A DNA stretch of 64,000 nucleotides. Origin: VXNJ01 sp009840625. Its GTDB lineage: Bacteria; Chloroflexota; UBA11872; VXNJ01. A program made the position numbers and the translations under genes. A model generated the notes under the pieces. It saw only the letters and a list, made by a program, of their open reading frames with translations, did no database searches and was not told where the DNA came from. This document shows positions 1 to 8,975 of the stretch, one piece after another. Location of the stretch: the NCBI GenBank assembly GCA_965207915.1, contig OZ242304.1, positions 1,364,001 to 1,428,000 of the forward strand, read 5' to 3'. Every line of letters begins with the position of its first letter. Within the stretch, counting starts at the first letter, position 1.

Positions 1-683
1 GGACCCCTCGGCCTGATGCTCCCCGACTTCCCCCCGAACACCTCCAGGCGCACGACCGGGACGAGGTGTTCCTCGCCGCACATGAACATGCCGACCCTTG
101 GGCCCATCGGGAACCAGACCAGGAGACCTATGCCGGGAAAAACCTCGCCGGCGTTCGGCATCGCGTGAATCAGCGCATCGCTGGTGATGAAACTATGGCC
201 CCGAGCCGGGACCGCCAGCATCGAAACCAGGTTGGAGAATGTCGCCGCCGCGCAATCGCAGAGGCCCTGGAAGGTCGCCAGATCCTGGTGCGACGCTAGC
301 CGCGTGTATTCAAAATCTGCCAGGCGTCCGGTAATGGACCCTTCGTCGACCAGCCGCTGCATTTCACTTTCCAGCTGAGTCTCAAGGACCCGTGAGCGGA
401 CGTAGTGGACGGCCAGGCAGTCGATGGTGGCCTGCCAATCGGCGAATTCCGGAGTCCGGCCTCCCAGCACCTCGAACATCTGAATTGAGGCGCGGTTCTG
501 AACGGCCCTGATGTGGCGGTCCACGTCCGTTGAACAATCAAGCTGGAATTTTGCGAAGCGCGTGATCGGCCCGACCCGCGGGCGGCGGTCATTGGCGCCC
601 AGATGCCACAGATTCCTAAATTCCGGCGGCTCGCGGACTGCGAAGTTCTTTATCAGATGAAGATCGAGAGCGTGGGTTCCCAT
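1..683 (-). CDS. DUF4238-like protein, 3' end cut off by the window edge
   Basis: An open frame of at least 227 codons runs leftwards from an ATG at 683 with no stop before base 1; an in-frame TAA sits directly upstream of the ATG, so this is the first possible start. The N-terminus has HLIKNFAV followed by LWHLG, and a later segment reads SFITSDALIHAMPNAG. This resembles DUF4238, where an N-terminal H..L..F motif and a late FITSD motif are typical; function of that family is unknown. Base composition is a little less GC-rich than the following genes, which could mean acquisition. The family call is from motif memory only; that the frame codes is more certain than the name. Confidence 0.5.
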   Translation of the reverse strand, partial: MGTHALDLHLIKNFAVREPPEFRNLWHLGANDRRPRVGPITRFAKFQLDCSTDVDRHIRAVQNRASIQMFEVLGGRTPEFADWQATIDCLAVHYVRSRVLETQLESEMQRLVDEGSITGRLADFEYTRLASHQDLATFQGLCDCAAATFSNLVSMLAVPARGHSFITSDALIHAMPNAGEVFPGIGLLVWFPMGPRVGMFMCGEEHLVPVVRLEVFGGKSGSIRPRG

Positions 684-800
684 TTAGCGCGCCCACATCC
701 TCTTCCTGACGCTACCCGACCTGGATCGCGATGCGGATGCGCGCCGGCGACGGCGGGCGCTGACGCCGCGGGGCAATTTACAGGGATGCACGTCCGTCTA

Positions 801-2675
801 CTAATTGCCGGCTGCGGGTTCGCTTTCCCCCGGGGGTGCCGATTCGGACTCTGAGCCGGTCGACCCATTCGACCCGTTCGCCGCCCCACCGGACCCGTTG
901 GGGGCGATTAGCTGCGGTGCCGGACCGCCAATACCACCGGCGCCCATCAGCGCGTATTCGGGTAGAACCCGCGGCCCGCGCCCGGAAGCCAGCAGGTCGT
1001 CGTGCTTGGCGATGATGTCGATAACGTCCTGGCCGTCCAGTTCGTCGCTTTCCAGCAGCCCCTCGGCTATCTCGTGGACCGCTCCGGCGTAGGTCGTCAG
1101 CAGGGTCTTGGATTTCTTGAATTCCTGCTCGAGCACCTGCTCGATTCGGGTCTTGGTCTCCGGATCGAGCTGGCCGCCACCCCAGGGGGCGTAGGAGAAA
1201 AGGCCGCCGTCCATGCCCCACTGGGTGAGCATGAAATAAGCAGTCTGGGTCGCATGGTGCAGGTCGCCCGAGACCCCGCTCATGCGGGTTCCGAGGAAAA
1301 GCTCCTCGGCGGCGCGCGATGCCAGCGAGATCTGAATGTGGGCCAACGCTTCCTCGCGCACCAGGGTGTAGCGCTCCTCGAGCGGTTTGGCCGCAGCGAA
1401 TCCGAGCGCGTCACCGTGGCGGATGATCGTCACCTTGGCGATGCGGTGGTGCGGCAGCAGCTTTACCTGGGCGATGGCATGGCCGGCCTCGTGGTAGGCG
1501 ATCCGGCGGCGCTCATCCTGCGACATGTTGCGGATCGGCTCGCGCAGACCGTATTCATGGTCCTCGCGGGCCCGCGTGAAGTCGGCGTAGTTGATGGCGT
1601 CGCGCCCGTCGAAGTGGGCGTGGATTACCGCCTCGTTGACCAGGTGCTTGATCCCGACCGGCGAATAGCGGATGGTGTCGTTGGCCATCCGGTCCAGCGG
1701 CATCTGCTCGTGGCGGACCTTGGCCAGGTAGTAGGCGATGATGTCCTTGCGGCCGTCAAAGTCCGGGAAGTCGATGTGGATCTTGCGGTCGAAACGGCCC
1801 GGCCGCAAAAGCGCCTGGTCGAGGGTATGGGCCAGGTTGGTTGCCCCTACCGTCAGCACCGGGGGCGGCGTGGCGCGCTCTTTTTTCAGGCCGAGGCGAC
1901 GCAGCAGTCGGGCCCGCCAGTCGTTGTCGAAATTGGGCGGGTCCATCTGCAGCAGGAGTTCGTTCAGGATCATCATCCCGGGGTTTCCGAAAAGGCCCCC
2001 GACGGTGCCTGATCCCTGCCCGGAGGTCTGGGCCGAGCGGGCCATGCCGATGGCGTCGATCTCGTCGATGAATACGATCGCCCCGCCGTGTTTCTTGGCC
2101 ATCTTGCGGGCTTTGGAGTAGAGCATCATCACGCGCAGGTTGCCGACGCCGAAGAACATGTTCGAAAAACCGGGTGCGGAGGCGTAGGCGAACGGCAGTC
2201 CGGCTTCGGTTGCCATGGCCTGGGCCAGGTAGCTCTTGCCCGAACCGGGCGGGCCTTCCAGCAACAGGCCGGCGGTGTAGGTGCCGCCCATCTGGCGCAC
2301 GTCGCTCTGGCCCCTCAGGATGGTCACGACCCGGCGCGCGACCTCCAGGATCTGGTCGTTGCCGCGGTAGTCAGTGAATGTGACGCCGGTTTCACCGGGT
2401 TGGACCCAGTAGATCCGGCCGCGTCCCAGGAAGAGGAACAGGGCCGCGAACTGGACGATCATGAACGCCGCGCCAAGCAGGAACTGGGCGATCGTCAGGA
2501 AGATTCCGGCCATCGTCTCGGTGGCCGTCACCCAGAGGGTGATCATTGCCACGGTAACGACCAGCCACAGGACGGTCTTGTACTTGTTGGCGATGACGAA
2601 GTCGATCAATCCACCCGAATTCGCCAGGCTCGCCCGCTGGCGGATGTCCAAGCCCTTTTCGTATTCCTCCGCCAT
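801..2675 (-). CDS. FtsH-like membrane AAA+ zinc metalloprotease with minimal periplasmic loop
   Basis: A 624-residue membrane-bound ATP-dependent protease. Two hydrophobic segments (about 34-50 and 55-83) are separated by only a few residues, so the usual 70-90 residue extracytoplasmic domain of FtsH is missing. The AAA+ module shows Walker A GPPGSGKS (141-148), an FtsH-like pore loop around MFFGVGN (173-179), Walker B VFIDEID (201-207) and the second region of homology ending RPGRFDRK (291-298). The peptidase domain has the zinc motif HEAGH (395-399) and a candidate third ligand Asp471. Gly/Ser-rich insertions lie near 215-235 and the last 50 residues are Gly/Ser/Pro-rich. It probably degrades membrane or misfolded proteins, but it is not the canonical housekeeping FtsH by architecture. 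It follows the HAD gene on the same strand after a gap of 108 bases. Confidence 0.9.
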   Translation of the reverse strand: MAEEYEKGLDIRQRASLANSGGLIDFVIANKYKTVLWLVVTVAMITLWVTATETMAGIFLTIAQFLLGAAFMIVQFAALFLFLGRGRIYWVQPGETGVTFTDYRGNDQILEVARRVVTILRGQSDVRQMGGTYTAGLLLEGPPGSGKSYLAQAMATEAGLPFAYASAPGFSNMFFGVGNLRVMMLYSKARKMAKKHGGAIVFIDEIDAIGMARSAQTSGQGSGTVGGLFGNPGMMILNELLLQMDPPNFDNDWRARLLRRLGLKKERATPPPVLTVGATNLAHTLDQALLRPGRFDRKIHIDFPDFDGRKDIIAYYLAKVRHEQMPLDRMANDTIRYSPVGIKHLVNEAVIHAHFDGRDAINYADFTRAREDHEYGLREPIRNMSQDERRRIAYHEAGHAIAQVKLLPHHRIAKVTIIRHGDALGFAAAKPLEERYTLVREEALAHIQISLASRAAEELFLGTRMSGVSGDLHHATQTAYFMLTQWGMDGGLFSYAPWGGGQLDPETKTRIEQVLEQEFKKSKTLLTTYAGAVHEIAEGLLESDELDGQDVIDIIAKHDDLLASGRGPRVLPEYALMGAGGIGGPAPQLIAPNGSGGAANGSNGSTGSESESAPPGESEPAAGN

Positions 2676-2783
2676 CTCAATCCCAACCCTCGATGTGCGT
2701 TATCGACTTAAGCCGCGGGACCGCCGAGCGCGGTCGCGCCGTGGGCGATTCTAGGTTCTAGATAAAGATGCCGGGCTCCCGGT

Positions 2784-3503
2784 TCAGATGCCCAGTTCCT
2801 CCGCCAGGGCCACCAGGTCGGGCACCTCGAGGTCGAACCCGGAGCCGTCGTCAGGCTCCTTGCCCGGGCCCCATTCGGTTGGGCGGTGCACGAACGCGGT
2901 GCGCATCCCGCAGGAACGGGCCGCCTCCAGGTCGTTTGCATGCGCGGCCACCATCAGCACCTGGTCGGGCCGCTGCGCGCCGACCAGTTCGATCGCCTTG
3001 TTGTATGCGGCCGGTTCCGGCTTGTAGGAGTTGGCCATCTCGACCGAGATCACCATGTCCCAGCCGAGTCTGGCGAATTTACCCATCGTGGCGAGCATGT
3101 CGCTGTCGCCGTTGGATAACGCACAGACCAGGTAGCGCTGGCGCAGCCGCCAGAGTCCGTGCGCCGAGTCCGGCCAGGCGCGCAGGTGGTGCCATACCAG
3201 GTTGAGGCGGTCCAACTCGGCGTCCGGCAGGTGGTCCAGTCCGAACGCGAGGGCGACCTCGGCCAGGATCTCGCGGTGCAGGTCGTTGAGGCGCTCGCGC
3301 GGGCGCTGCCCGGAATTTACCTCCACCAGCTTGCCCGAATAACCCGAGCGCCATTTTTCGGCGAACGCGTTCGCGTCAAGGTCGATCCCGTGGCGACGGG
3401 CCAGCTGGCGGCCGGCTTCGGCCACCGACGTGCGCCAGTCGACGACCGTGCCGAAGACGTCGAAAGTGAGCGCGCGAATCCCCGCCGGGTCAATGTCTTT
3501 CAC
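2784..3503 (-). CDS. HAD-superfamily hydrolase, haloacid dehalogenase type II-like
   Basis: A 239-residue HAD hydrolase. The nucleophile motif FDVFGTVVDW sits near residues 14-23, motif II is ALSNGD, motif III lysine is in SYKPEPAAY, and motif IV is AAHANDLEAA. This pattern matches the haloacid dehalogenase type II branch, whose members hydrolyse L-2-haloacids to D-2-hydroxyacids. The classical SSNAWD motif of characterised L-DEX enzymes is replaced by AAHAND, so dehalogenase activity is plausible rather than shown; a phosphatase is the alternative. It starts 12 bases after the stop of the upstream sulfatase and is probably co-transcribed with it. The haloalkane dehalogenase at 21949-22830 gives some context for organohalogen metabolism. 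Confidence 0.8.
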   Translation of the reverse strand: MKDIDPAGIRALTFDVFGTVVDWRTSVAEAGRQLARRHGIDLDANAFAEKWRSGYSGKLVEVNSGQRPRERLNDLHREILAEVALAFGLDHLPDAELDRLNLVWHHLRAWPDSAHGLWRLRQRYLVCALSNGDSDMLATMGKFARLGWDMVISVEMANSYKPEPAAYNKAIELVGAQRPDQVLMVAAHANDLEAARSCGMRTAFVHRPTEWGPGKEPDDGSGFDLEVPDLVALAEELGI

Positions 3504-3515
3504 AACGGTTTGCTC

Positions 3516-5156
3516 CTAACCCTGGTCCTCGGTCCAGCGACGGAAACGGGCCGCCTGGGGCGATGCGATCAGCGCGTCGTAGTCGCCGACGCCGACGTCT
3601 TGGGCCCACTGCGAATATGCGTGGACGAGACGATCGCGCGTCGCCGGGTTCGACTCCGAAAGGTCGCACAGCTCGGTGCGGTCGGCCGCCATGTCGTAGA
3701 GCTCCCACCCGCCGGGATGGCGGTTGACCAGCTTCCAGTCCCCGTCGCGCACCGCACAGTTGTTCTCGTGCTCGATGATGATTGCCCGCTCCCGGCCGAT
3801 CGATTGTCCGGACAGCGCCGGCAGGAAACTCTCCCCGCGCACCGGGGTGATCGCGTTCCCGTTGTGGTCGCTCGGATACTGCTGGCCGGCCGCGGCCAGG
3901 AACGTGGGCATGAAGTCGCCCACCCAGGCGGGCTGGTGGCCGATCGAACCCGGTTCGATCACGTCGGGCCAGTGGACCACGAACGGAGTGGCGATCCCGC
4001 CCTCGTGGGTGTAGTGCTTGTAGAGCCGGAAAGGAGAGCAGGAGGCGTTCGCCCAGGGCAGGTCGTAGCTCATGTAGGTGGTCTCCGGTCCCGGCATGAG
4101 TCCGGGAACGTTGCCCGATTTGACCGCGCGTCCGTCGCGGGTGCGGGCCGGCGCGGTGTCGGGAATTCCGTCTTCCCGAAGCATTTCGGCGCAGCCGCCG
4201 TTGTCGGAGAGGAACATGATCAGGGTGTTGTCCCACTGGCCGGATGCGCGCACCGCATCCAGGATCTTGCCGATCCCCTGGTCCATGCGATCGACCTGGG
4301 CCGCGTAGACGGCCATGCGGGCGTCCTCCCAGTCCTTATCGGCAACGTCCTCCCAGGCCGGGGCGATGGGATCCCGAGGGGTGATGTCCCAGGTTTCGGA
4401 CAGAACCCCCATCCCGTTGAGCTCTTCGTGGCGGCGCCTGCGCAGCTCGTCCCAGCCGATCCGGTAGCGCCCGCGGTAGCGGGCGATGTCTTCTTCCAGG
4501 GCATGCAGCGGCCAATGTGGAGCGGTGAAGCTGGCGTAAAGCAGGTACGGGTTCTCGCCCGAGTGTTCGCTAACGAAGGCGGCCGCGTTCTCGGCGATGG
4601 CGTCGGTGAAGTAGTAGCCCGGGTAGTCGATGTCGCAGATTTCGTCGTCGCGCATTAGGGAATGCGGATCGAAGAAGTTGCCCGAGCCGGCCAGGATCCC
4701 GTAGAAGCGGTCGAAGCCGCGCTGCCGCGGCGTGGGGTGGCCGTCGTCACCGATGTTGGGGATCACGTCGCGCCAGGTGCTGCAGGGATAGTCGCCGCCG
4801 ACGTGCCATTTGCCGGCCATGTAGGTGGAATAGCCGGCCGGCTTCAGGGCTTCGGCCAGGGTCACGCAACTGCGGTTCAGGTACCCCTGGTACTGGGGCG
4901 GCCCCAGCGCGACCGACATGTGTCCGATTCCGGCCTCGTGCGGGGCCAGCCCGGTCAGCAGGGCGGCCCGCGTCGGGCAGCAGCGGGCGTAGTTGTAGAA
5001 CTGCGAGAAACGCATCCCGCCGGCTGCCAGCGAGTCCAGGTTGGGAGTGGCGATCTCCGAGCCGAAGCAGCCGATATCGGAGTAGCCCATGTCGTCGGCC
5101 ATGATCAGGATGATGTTTGGCCGGGCCGCGGCGCCGGGGATTGTTTGATTGGCCAT
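3516..5156 (-). CDS. Type I (formylglycine) arylsulfatase, paralogue 1
   Basis: A 546-residue alkaline-phosphatase-fold sulfatase, hydrolysing sulfate esters. Metal-binding Asp21-Asp22 lie in IMADDMGYSD, and the formylglycine signature C-x-P-x-R is present as CCPTR with Cys59 as the residue to be converted. GKWHVGGD carries the conserved Lys116/His118, and FLSDNGG the later metal-binding Asp-Asn. Residues 1-12 are polar with no signal peptide, so the enzyme appears cytoplasmic. It closely resembles the sulfatase at 5753-7378 along its whole length, which suggests tandem duplication. Probably the first gene of a sulfatase-HAD-(FtsH-like) unit. Substrate cannot be read from sequence. Confidence 0.95.
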   Translation of the reverse strand: MANQTIPGAAARPNIILIMADDMGYSDIGCFGSEIATPNLDSLAAGGMRFSQFYNYARCCPTRAALLTGLAPHEAGIGHMSVALGPPQYQGYLNRSCVTLAEALKPAGYSTYMAGKWHVGGDYPCSTWRDVIPNIGDDGHPTPRQRGFDRFYGILAGSGNFFDPHSLMRDDEICDIDYPGYYFTDAIAENAAAFVSEHSGENPYLLYASFTAPHWPLHALEEDIARYRGRYRIGWDELRRRRHEELNGMGVLSETWDITPRDPIAPAWEDVADKDWEDARMAVYAAQVDRMDQGIGKILDAVRASGQWDNTLIMFLSDNGGCAEMLREDGIPDTAPARTRDGRAVKSGNVPGLMPGPETTYMSYDLPWANASCSPFRLYKHYTHEGGIATPFVVHWPDVIEPGSIGHQPAWVGDFMPTFLAAAGQQYPSDHNGNAITPVRGESFLPALSGQSIGRERAIIIEHENNCAVRDGDWKLVNRHPGGWELYDMAADRTELCDLSESNPATRDRLVHAYSQWAQDVGVGDYDALIASPQAARFRRWTEDQG

Positions 5157-5341
5157 GGCCGAAATTGCTCCCGATTAGACAGGTTGCGACAGCATGAGCG
5201 AATCTCAGATATGCCGCCGGATGCCATTTTCGGCATCGGGGGCACGCGGAACGCGGCTCCGTGCGGATTGCTGGCGCGATTTCGCAGATCGGAATATCAC
5301 GGCCAGGAGCGGTTACTGATGGCGCGCGAAGGGGCGGTTTG

Positions 5342-5683
5342 ATGCTGAGATTATTTGGGCTTCACCCAGTGGCGGCCGCCGGCGTAATCGCGGTCGACGT
5401 CATGCTCTATGGCGCAACGGCCGCGACGCTGGGAGCCGGATGGGTGATTTCGGTTCCGGTCGGGGCCGCCCTGGGCATCGCCATTGCCCTGATCCAGGCT
5501 CGGGGGTCGCCGCGCGACGACCCGGGACTTGCGGTTGGTAAGGGGGTATTGGTCGGACTGCTGACCGCGATTCCAACCCCCTTGCCGTCCGTGGTCGTGC
5601 TCGGCGCGGGTGCCGCCGGGGCGCGGTCCTGGCTGGCGGCGCGGAACGATCGCAGAAAACTGGATCGGCCGGCTCCTCACTGA
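5342..5683 (+). CDS. Small hydrophobic membrane protein
   Basis: A 113-residue protein, choosing the ATG at 5342 because the hydrophobic segments begin straight after it; an in-frame start at 5261 would add a polar stretch of low plausibility. There are three likely membrane segments (about 8-32, 33-52 and 66-94) and a basic C-terminus (RNDRRK). The order, with glycine/alanine-rich helices and a short cytoplasmic tail, resembles small holin-like or DUF-type membrane proteins, but I recognise no family. It lies alone on the plus strand between two minus-strand sulfatases. Confidence 0.55.
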   Translation: MLRLFGLHPVAAAGVIAVDVMLYGATAATLGAGWVISVPVGAALGIAIALIQARGSPRDDPGLAVGKGVLVGLLTAIPTPLPSVVVLGAGAAGARSWLAARNDRRKLDRPAPH

Positions 5684-5752
5684 TTGGCCTGGACGCGTCT
5701 GCCGGACCGATGCCTTAAAGGGCTCGGTTGATCTCGCCGACTTGATTCCCGG

Positions 5753-7378
5753 TCAGAGCCACTCGCGGTAGCGGGCGGCTTGGGGCAGGGCGATTAGCTG
5801 GCTCCAATCACTGACTCCGACCTGATCGGCCCATCGCTCAAATGCGTTGACCATCGAGTCGCGACGGCGGGGGTTGACGGCAGCCATGTCGCAGAGCTCG
5901 GTGCGATCCCGGTTCAGGTCGTAGAGTTCCCATTGCCGGCCGTGGCGAGCGACCAGCTTCCAGCTCCCATCGCGCACCGCGCGGTTGTCCTCGTGTTCCC
6001 AGAAGATCGGGCGTTGGCGGCCGATTGACCCTCCCGACAACGCCGGTAGAAAACTCTCGCCGCGCACCGGGGTGATCGGATTCCCTTCGTACTCGCTCGG
6101 GTACTCTCCACCCGCGACGGCCAGCAATGTGGGCATGAAGTCGCCGACCCAGGCCGGCTGATGGATGATCGACCCAGCCTCTATCACGCTTGGCCAGTGG
6201 GCGATGAACGGGGTGGAGATCCCGCCCTCGTGGGTGTAGTGCTTGTAGAGCCGGAACGGTGTGCAGGAGGCGTTGGCCCAGGGTCGGTCGTAGCTGAGCC
6301 AGGTCGTCTCCGGCCCGGGAACAAGGCCTTGATGGTTGCCGACCCGGATCTGATTTCCAAGTCGGGTCACGCGCGGGGCGGCGTCGGGGATTCCGTCTTC
6401 TCTCAGGAATTCGGCGCAGCCGCCGTTGTCGGAGAGGAACATGATCAGCGTGTTCTCCCACTGGCCCGACGCCCGCACCGCGTCCAGGATCTTGCCGATG
6501 CCCTGGTCCATGCGGTCGACCATCGCCGCATATACGGCCATGCGGGCGTCTTCCCAGTCCTTCTCAACAACGTCATCCCAGGCCGGGGCCGCGGGATCGC
6601 GCGGAGAAATGTCCCAGGTCTCGGACAGGACTCCCATCCCGTTTAGCTCTTCGTGGCGGCGCCTGCGCAGCTCGTCCCAACCGATCCGGTAGCGCCCGCG
6701 GTAGCGTTCGATGTCCTCTTCGAGCGCGTGCAGCGGCCAGTGCGGTGCGGTAAATGCCGTGTAGAGAAAGAAGGGGTTGTCCCCGGAGTGCGCCCGGATG
6801 TAGTCGGCTGCGTTGGCGGCGACCGCGTCGGTTAGGTAGTAATCTCCGTATTCGATTTCGGTGAGTTCATCGTCGCGCATTAGGGTGTGCGGGTCGAAGT
6901 AATTGCCCGCGCCGGTCAGGATCCCGTAAAAGCGGTCGAATCCGCGCTGGCGCGGAGTCGGATATCCGGCCTCGCCGATGCGGGCTTTCTCGCGCCAGGT
7001 CCGCATCGGAAAGTCCCCGCCGACATGCCATTTGCCGGCCATGTAGGTCGAATACCCGGCCGACTTCAGGGCTTCGGCCAGGGTGATGCAGTTTCGGTTC
7101 AGGAACCCTTGGTAATGGGGCGGCGCAAGGTTGATCGCCATGTGACCGATTCCGGTCTCGTGCGGGTAGAGACCGGTCAAGAGGGCGGCCCGGGTCGGGC
7201 AACAGCGGGCGTAGTTGTAGAACTGCGAGAACCGCATCCCGCCAGCCGCCAGCGAGTCGAGATTGGGGGTGGCGATCTCGGAGCCGAAGCAACCTATGTC
7301 GGAGTACCCCATGTCGTCGGCCATGACCAGGATGATATTGGGCCTGACCGATGCTCCCGGAGTGGGGTTGGAAGTCAC
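5753..7378 (-). CDS. Type I arylsulfatase, paralogue 2
   Basis: A 541-residue sulfatase, very similar to the 3516-5156 product. Asp21-Asp22 (MADDMGYSD), CCPTR with formylglycine Cys59, GKWHVGGD and FLSDNGG are all intact. No signal peptide is visible. The ATG overlaps the TGA of the upstream 457-residue membrane protein by four bases (ATGA), so the two are translationally coupled. A shared internal stretch, from the YRGRYRIGWDELRRRRHEEL region through ETWD, is almost invariant among this paralogue and those at 3516 and 8976. This points to recent duplication with divergence around the substrate pocket. Confidence 0.95.
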   Translation of the reverse strand: MTSNPTPGASVRPNIILVMADDMGYSDIGCFGSEIATPNLDSLAAGGMRFSQFYNYARCCPTRAALLTGLYPHETGIGHMAINLAPPHYQGFLNRNCITLAEALKSAGYSTYMAGKWHVGGDFPMRTWREKARIGEAGYPTPRQRGFDRFYGILTGAGNYFDPHTLMRDDELTEIEYGDYYLTDAVAANAADYIRAHSGDNPFFLYTAFTAPHWPLHALEEDIERYRGRYRIGWDELRRRRHEELNGMGVLSETWDISPRDPAAPAWDDVVEKDWEDARMAVYAAMVDRMDQGIGKILDAVRASGQWENTLIMFLSDNGGCAEFLREDGIPDAAPRVTRLGNQIRVGNHQGLVPGPETTWLSYDRPWANASCTPFRLYKHYTHEGGISTPFIAHWPSVIEAGSIIHQPAWVGDFMPTLLAVAGGEYPSEYEGNPITPVRGESFLPALSGGSIGRQRPIFWEHEDNRAVRDGSWKLVARHGRQWELYDLNRDRTELCDMAAVNPRRRDSMVNAFERWADQVGVSDWSQLIALPQAARYREWL

Positions 7379-8748
7379 GGCCAGCGGAGATTTCCGAGGT
7401 CGTTTACGGGCGTTGACCCGGAATCGGCAGCCTGAAACGCGATCGGGCCGCTATCACGCATCGAATCGACCCCGGGGTTCGGCCCAATAGTCGCCCGCGC
7501 CGGTACCCGCTCGGCGCTGGCCGATCCGTAGCGCAACCCTTGGGTGGTGGCGGCCAATTGGGCTGCCAACCCGCGTACGACTCGAACCACTTGGACGACG
7601 CTCACCTTGTTTGTTGTGATGTTTACCAATATGCCGGTGACGACTGCCAGCAAGAGCGCCAGGCCCACCGGGCCGCCACCGACGCTAACGGCCGAAATTG
7701 CCGCAAACGATGCCCCTGCAACCAGCCCGCATCTTGCCTGGCCATCGATGAACTCGACAACCTCTCCGGTCCGGCGCGCTTGGTGAAAAGCCCTGGCCAA
7801 AGCCACAACCGTTACCAGCATCAGCAGCGGATTGGCACTGAGGGCTGAAGAAACGCCAATGCCTCCGACCAATTTGGCAAAGGCTTCGGTATCGGCGCGA
7901 TTCCAGGCGAAGACCAGCGCGACCGCTCCGATCGCTCCGCCCAGCAACTCCGTGCCGGTGTAGGTATTCAGGTCGACGAACCAGCTCTTGGGAATGCGGT
8001 AAGTCGATTCCAGGGTCGCGGCGACTTGATTGAAGGTGTCCTGGTTCCAGGTAGCCAACGGAAGCCCCCTGGGCGTGCCGGCGTCCCTGAGGAGGCCCAG
8101 AACCGCGCCGAGCGATTCCTGGACCAAGGTGTCATCGGGGGATGCACCACGGGCGGCCGCGAACGCACCGGTGATGCTGTGGCCGCCGTCGAATAAACGA
8201 TGATGGCTGCCCCCGATGCCGGATTCGATGAACCTCGCATCCATGGCCCGGTCGTAGATGGTGGCAGGGCCCTTGACGACACCTTGAACCAACCCGTTTG
8301 CGATCGCCGCCAGGTCGCTCGCCAACACCCCCTGGGCGGCCAAGTGCAGCGTATTTGCAGCGGAAATCGCCTTGGCCGAAGCGGTTTTCGGTCCGGCTTT
8401 AACGCTCGAAACGACCGCGTTTGAAATACCCGGTACGGATTGTGCGGCGCTTTGCACGGCGCCCTTGCCCGCCCCAAGCGTCTTTTTTGCCCCGCTCGCC
8501 GCTTTCTCGGCAGCTACGCCGACAGCTCCGGCCGGGTCGCCTGCGATTCCGTGGGCGGTACTTGAAGCGGATTTCTTCGCGTCCGCGATGACTCCAGACA
8601 CCTTATTGGGTGTGCTTTGCGGCTCGTGGCTGACGGAAGACGTGACGTCGGCAATTGGGAAGGTCGGTTTTCTGCGCCAGAACATAAGTGAACCGGAAAG
8701 GGATCTGGCCGCAGCGACCAAGGCCGCTTTAACCCGCCTGGCGCTCAC
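7375..8748 (-). CDS. Unrecognised Ala-rich protein with C-terminal membrane region, coupled to a sulfatase
   Basis: A 457-residue protein I cannot assign. Residues about 40-170 are rich in Ala, Lys, Ser and Gly with repeating SGAKK/KSA-like segments, resembling low-complexity amphipathic helices. A central segment has a distinctive GGSHHRLFDGGHS motif followed by PRGLPLATWNQDTF and a WFVDLNTYTGTE stretch. After this come several hydrophobic segments (about 265-285, 300-325 and 345-385) likely to span the membrane, then a polar tail. The stop overlaps the start of the following sulfatase by four bases. Local base composition is slightly less GC-rich than in the flanking sulfatases. Possible roles such as a scaffold or membrane compartment protein are guesses. 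Confidence 0.7.
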   Translation of the reverse strand: MSARRVKAALVAAARSLSGSLMFWRRKPTFPIADVTSSVSHEPQSTPNKVSGVIADAKKSASSTAHGIAGDPAGAVGVAAEKAASGAKKTLGAGKGAVQSAAQSVPGISNAVVSSVKAGPKTASAKAISAANTLHLAAQGVLASDLAAIANGLVQGVVKGPATIYDRAMDARFIESGIGGSHHRLFDGGHSITGAFAAARGASPDDTLVQESLGAVLGLLRDAGTPRGLPLATWNQDTFNQVAATLESTYRIPKSWFVDLNTYTGTELLGGAIGAVALVFAWNRADTEAFAKLVGGIGVSSALSANPLLMLVTVVALARAFHQARRTGEVVEFIDGQARCGLVAGASFAAISAVSVGGGPVGLALLLAVVTGILVNITTNKVSVVQVVRVVRGLAAQLAATTQGLRYGSASAERVPARATIGPNPGVDSMRDSGPIAFQAADSGSTPVNDLGNLRWP

Positions 8749-8975
8749 GCGAATTGAAATCTAATTGCTCTCAAATCCGGGACACGGTCGCGGTTCAGCG
8801 GTACGTTGCAGTATCTCGCCGCCGCCCCTCACGCGAAATCTGCCCGGCCGCGAACTCTGACAGCCCCGGGTCGAAAACATTAGGGTGATGCAATTTCGCG
8901 ACCAGGAACAGGGTGCTTGAATTGGGCAATCGCTAGTTCGCCAGCATGCCCGGACAGCTCGCCGCGGCAAGAGCG

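Noticed and set aside
1002..2012. Plus-strand frame of 336 codons
   Set aside because: Antisense to the FtsH-like protease, which has Walker and zinc motifs.
3159..4658. Plus-strand frame of 499 codons
   Set aside because: Antisense to the HAD hydrolase and sulfatase; no domain pattern.
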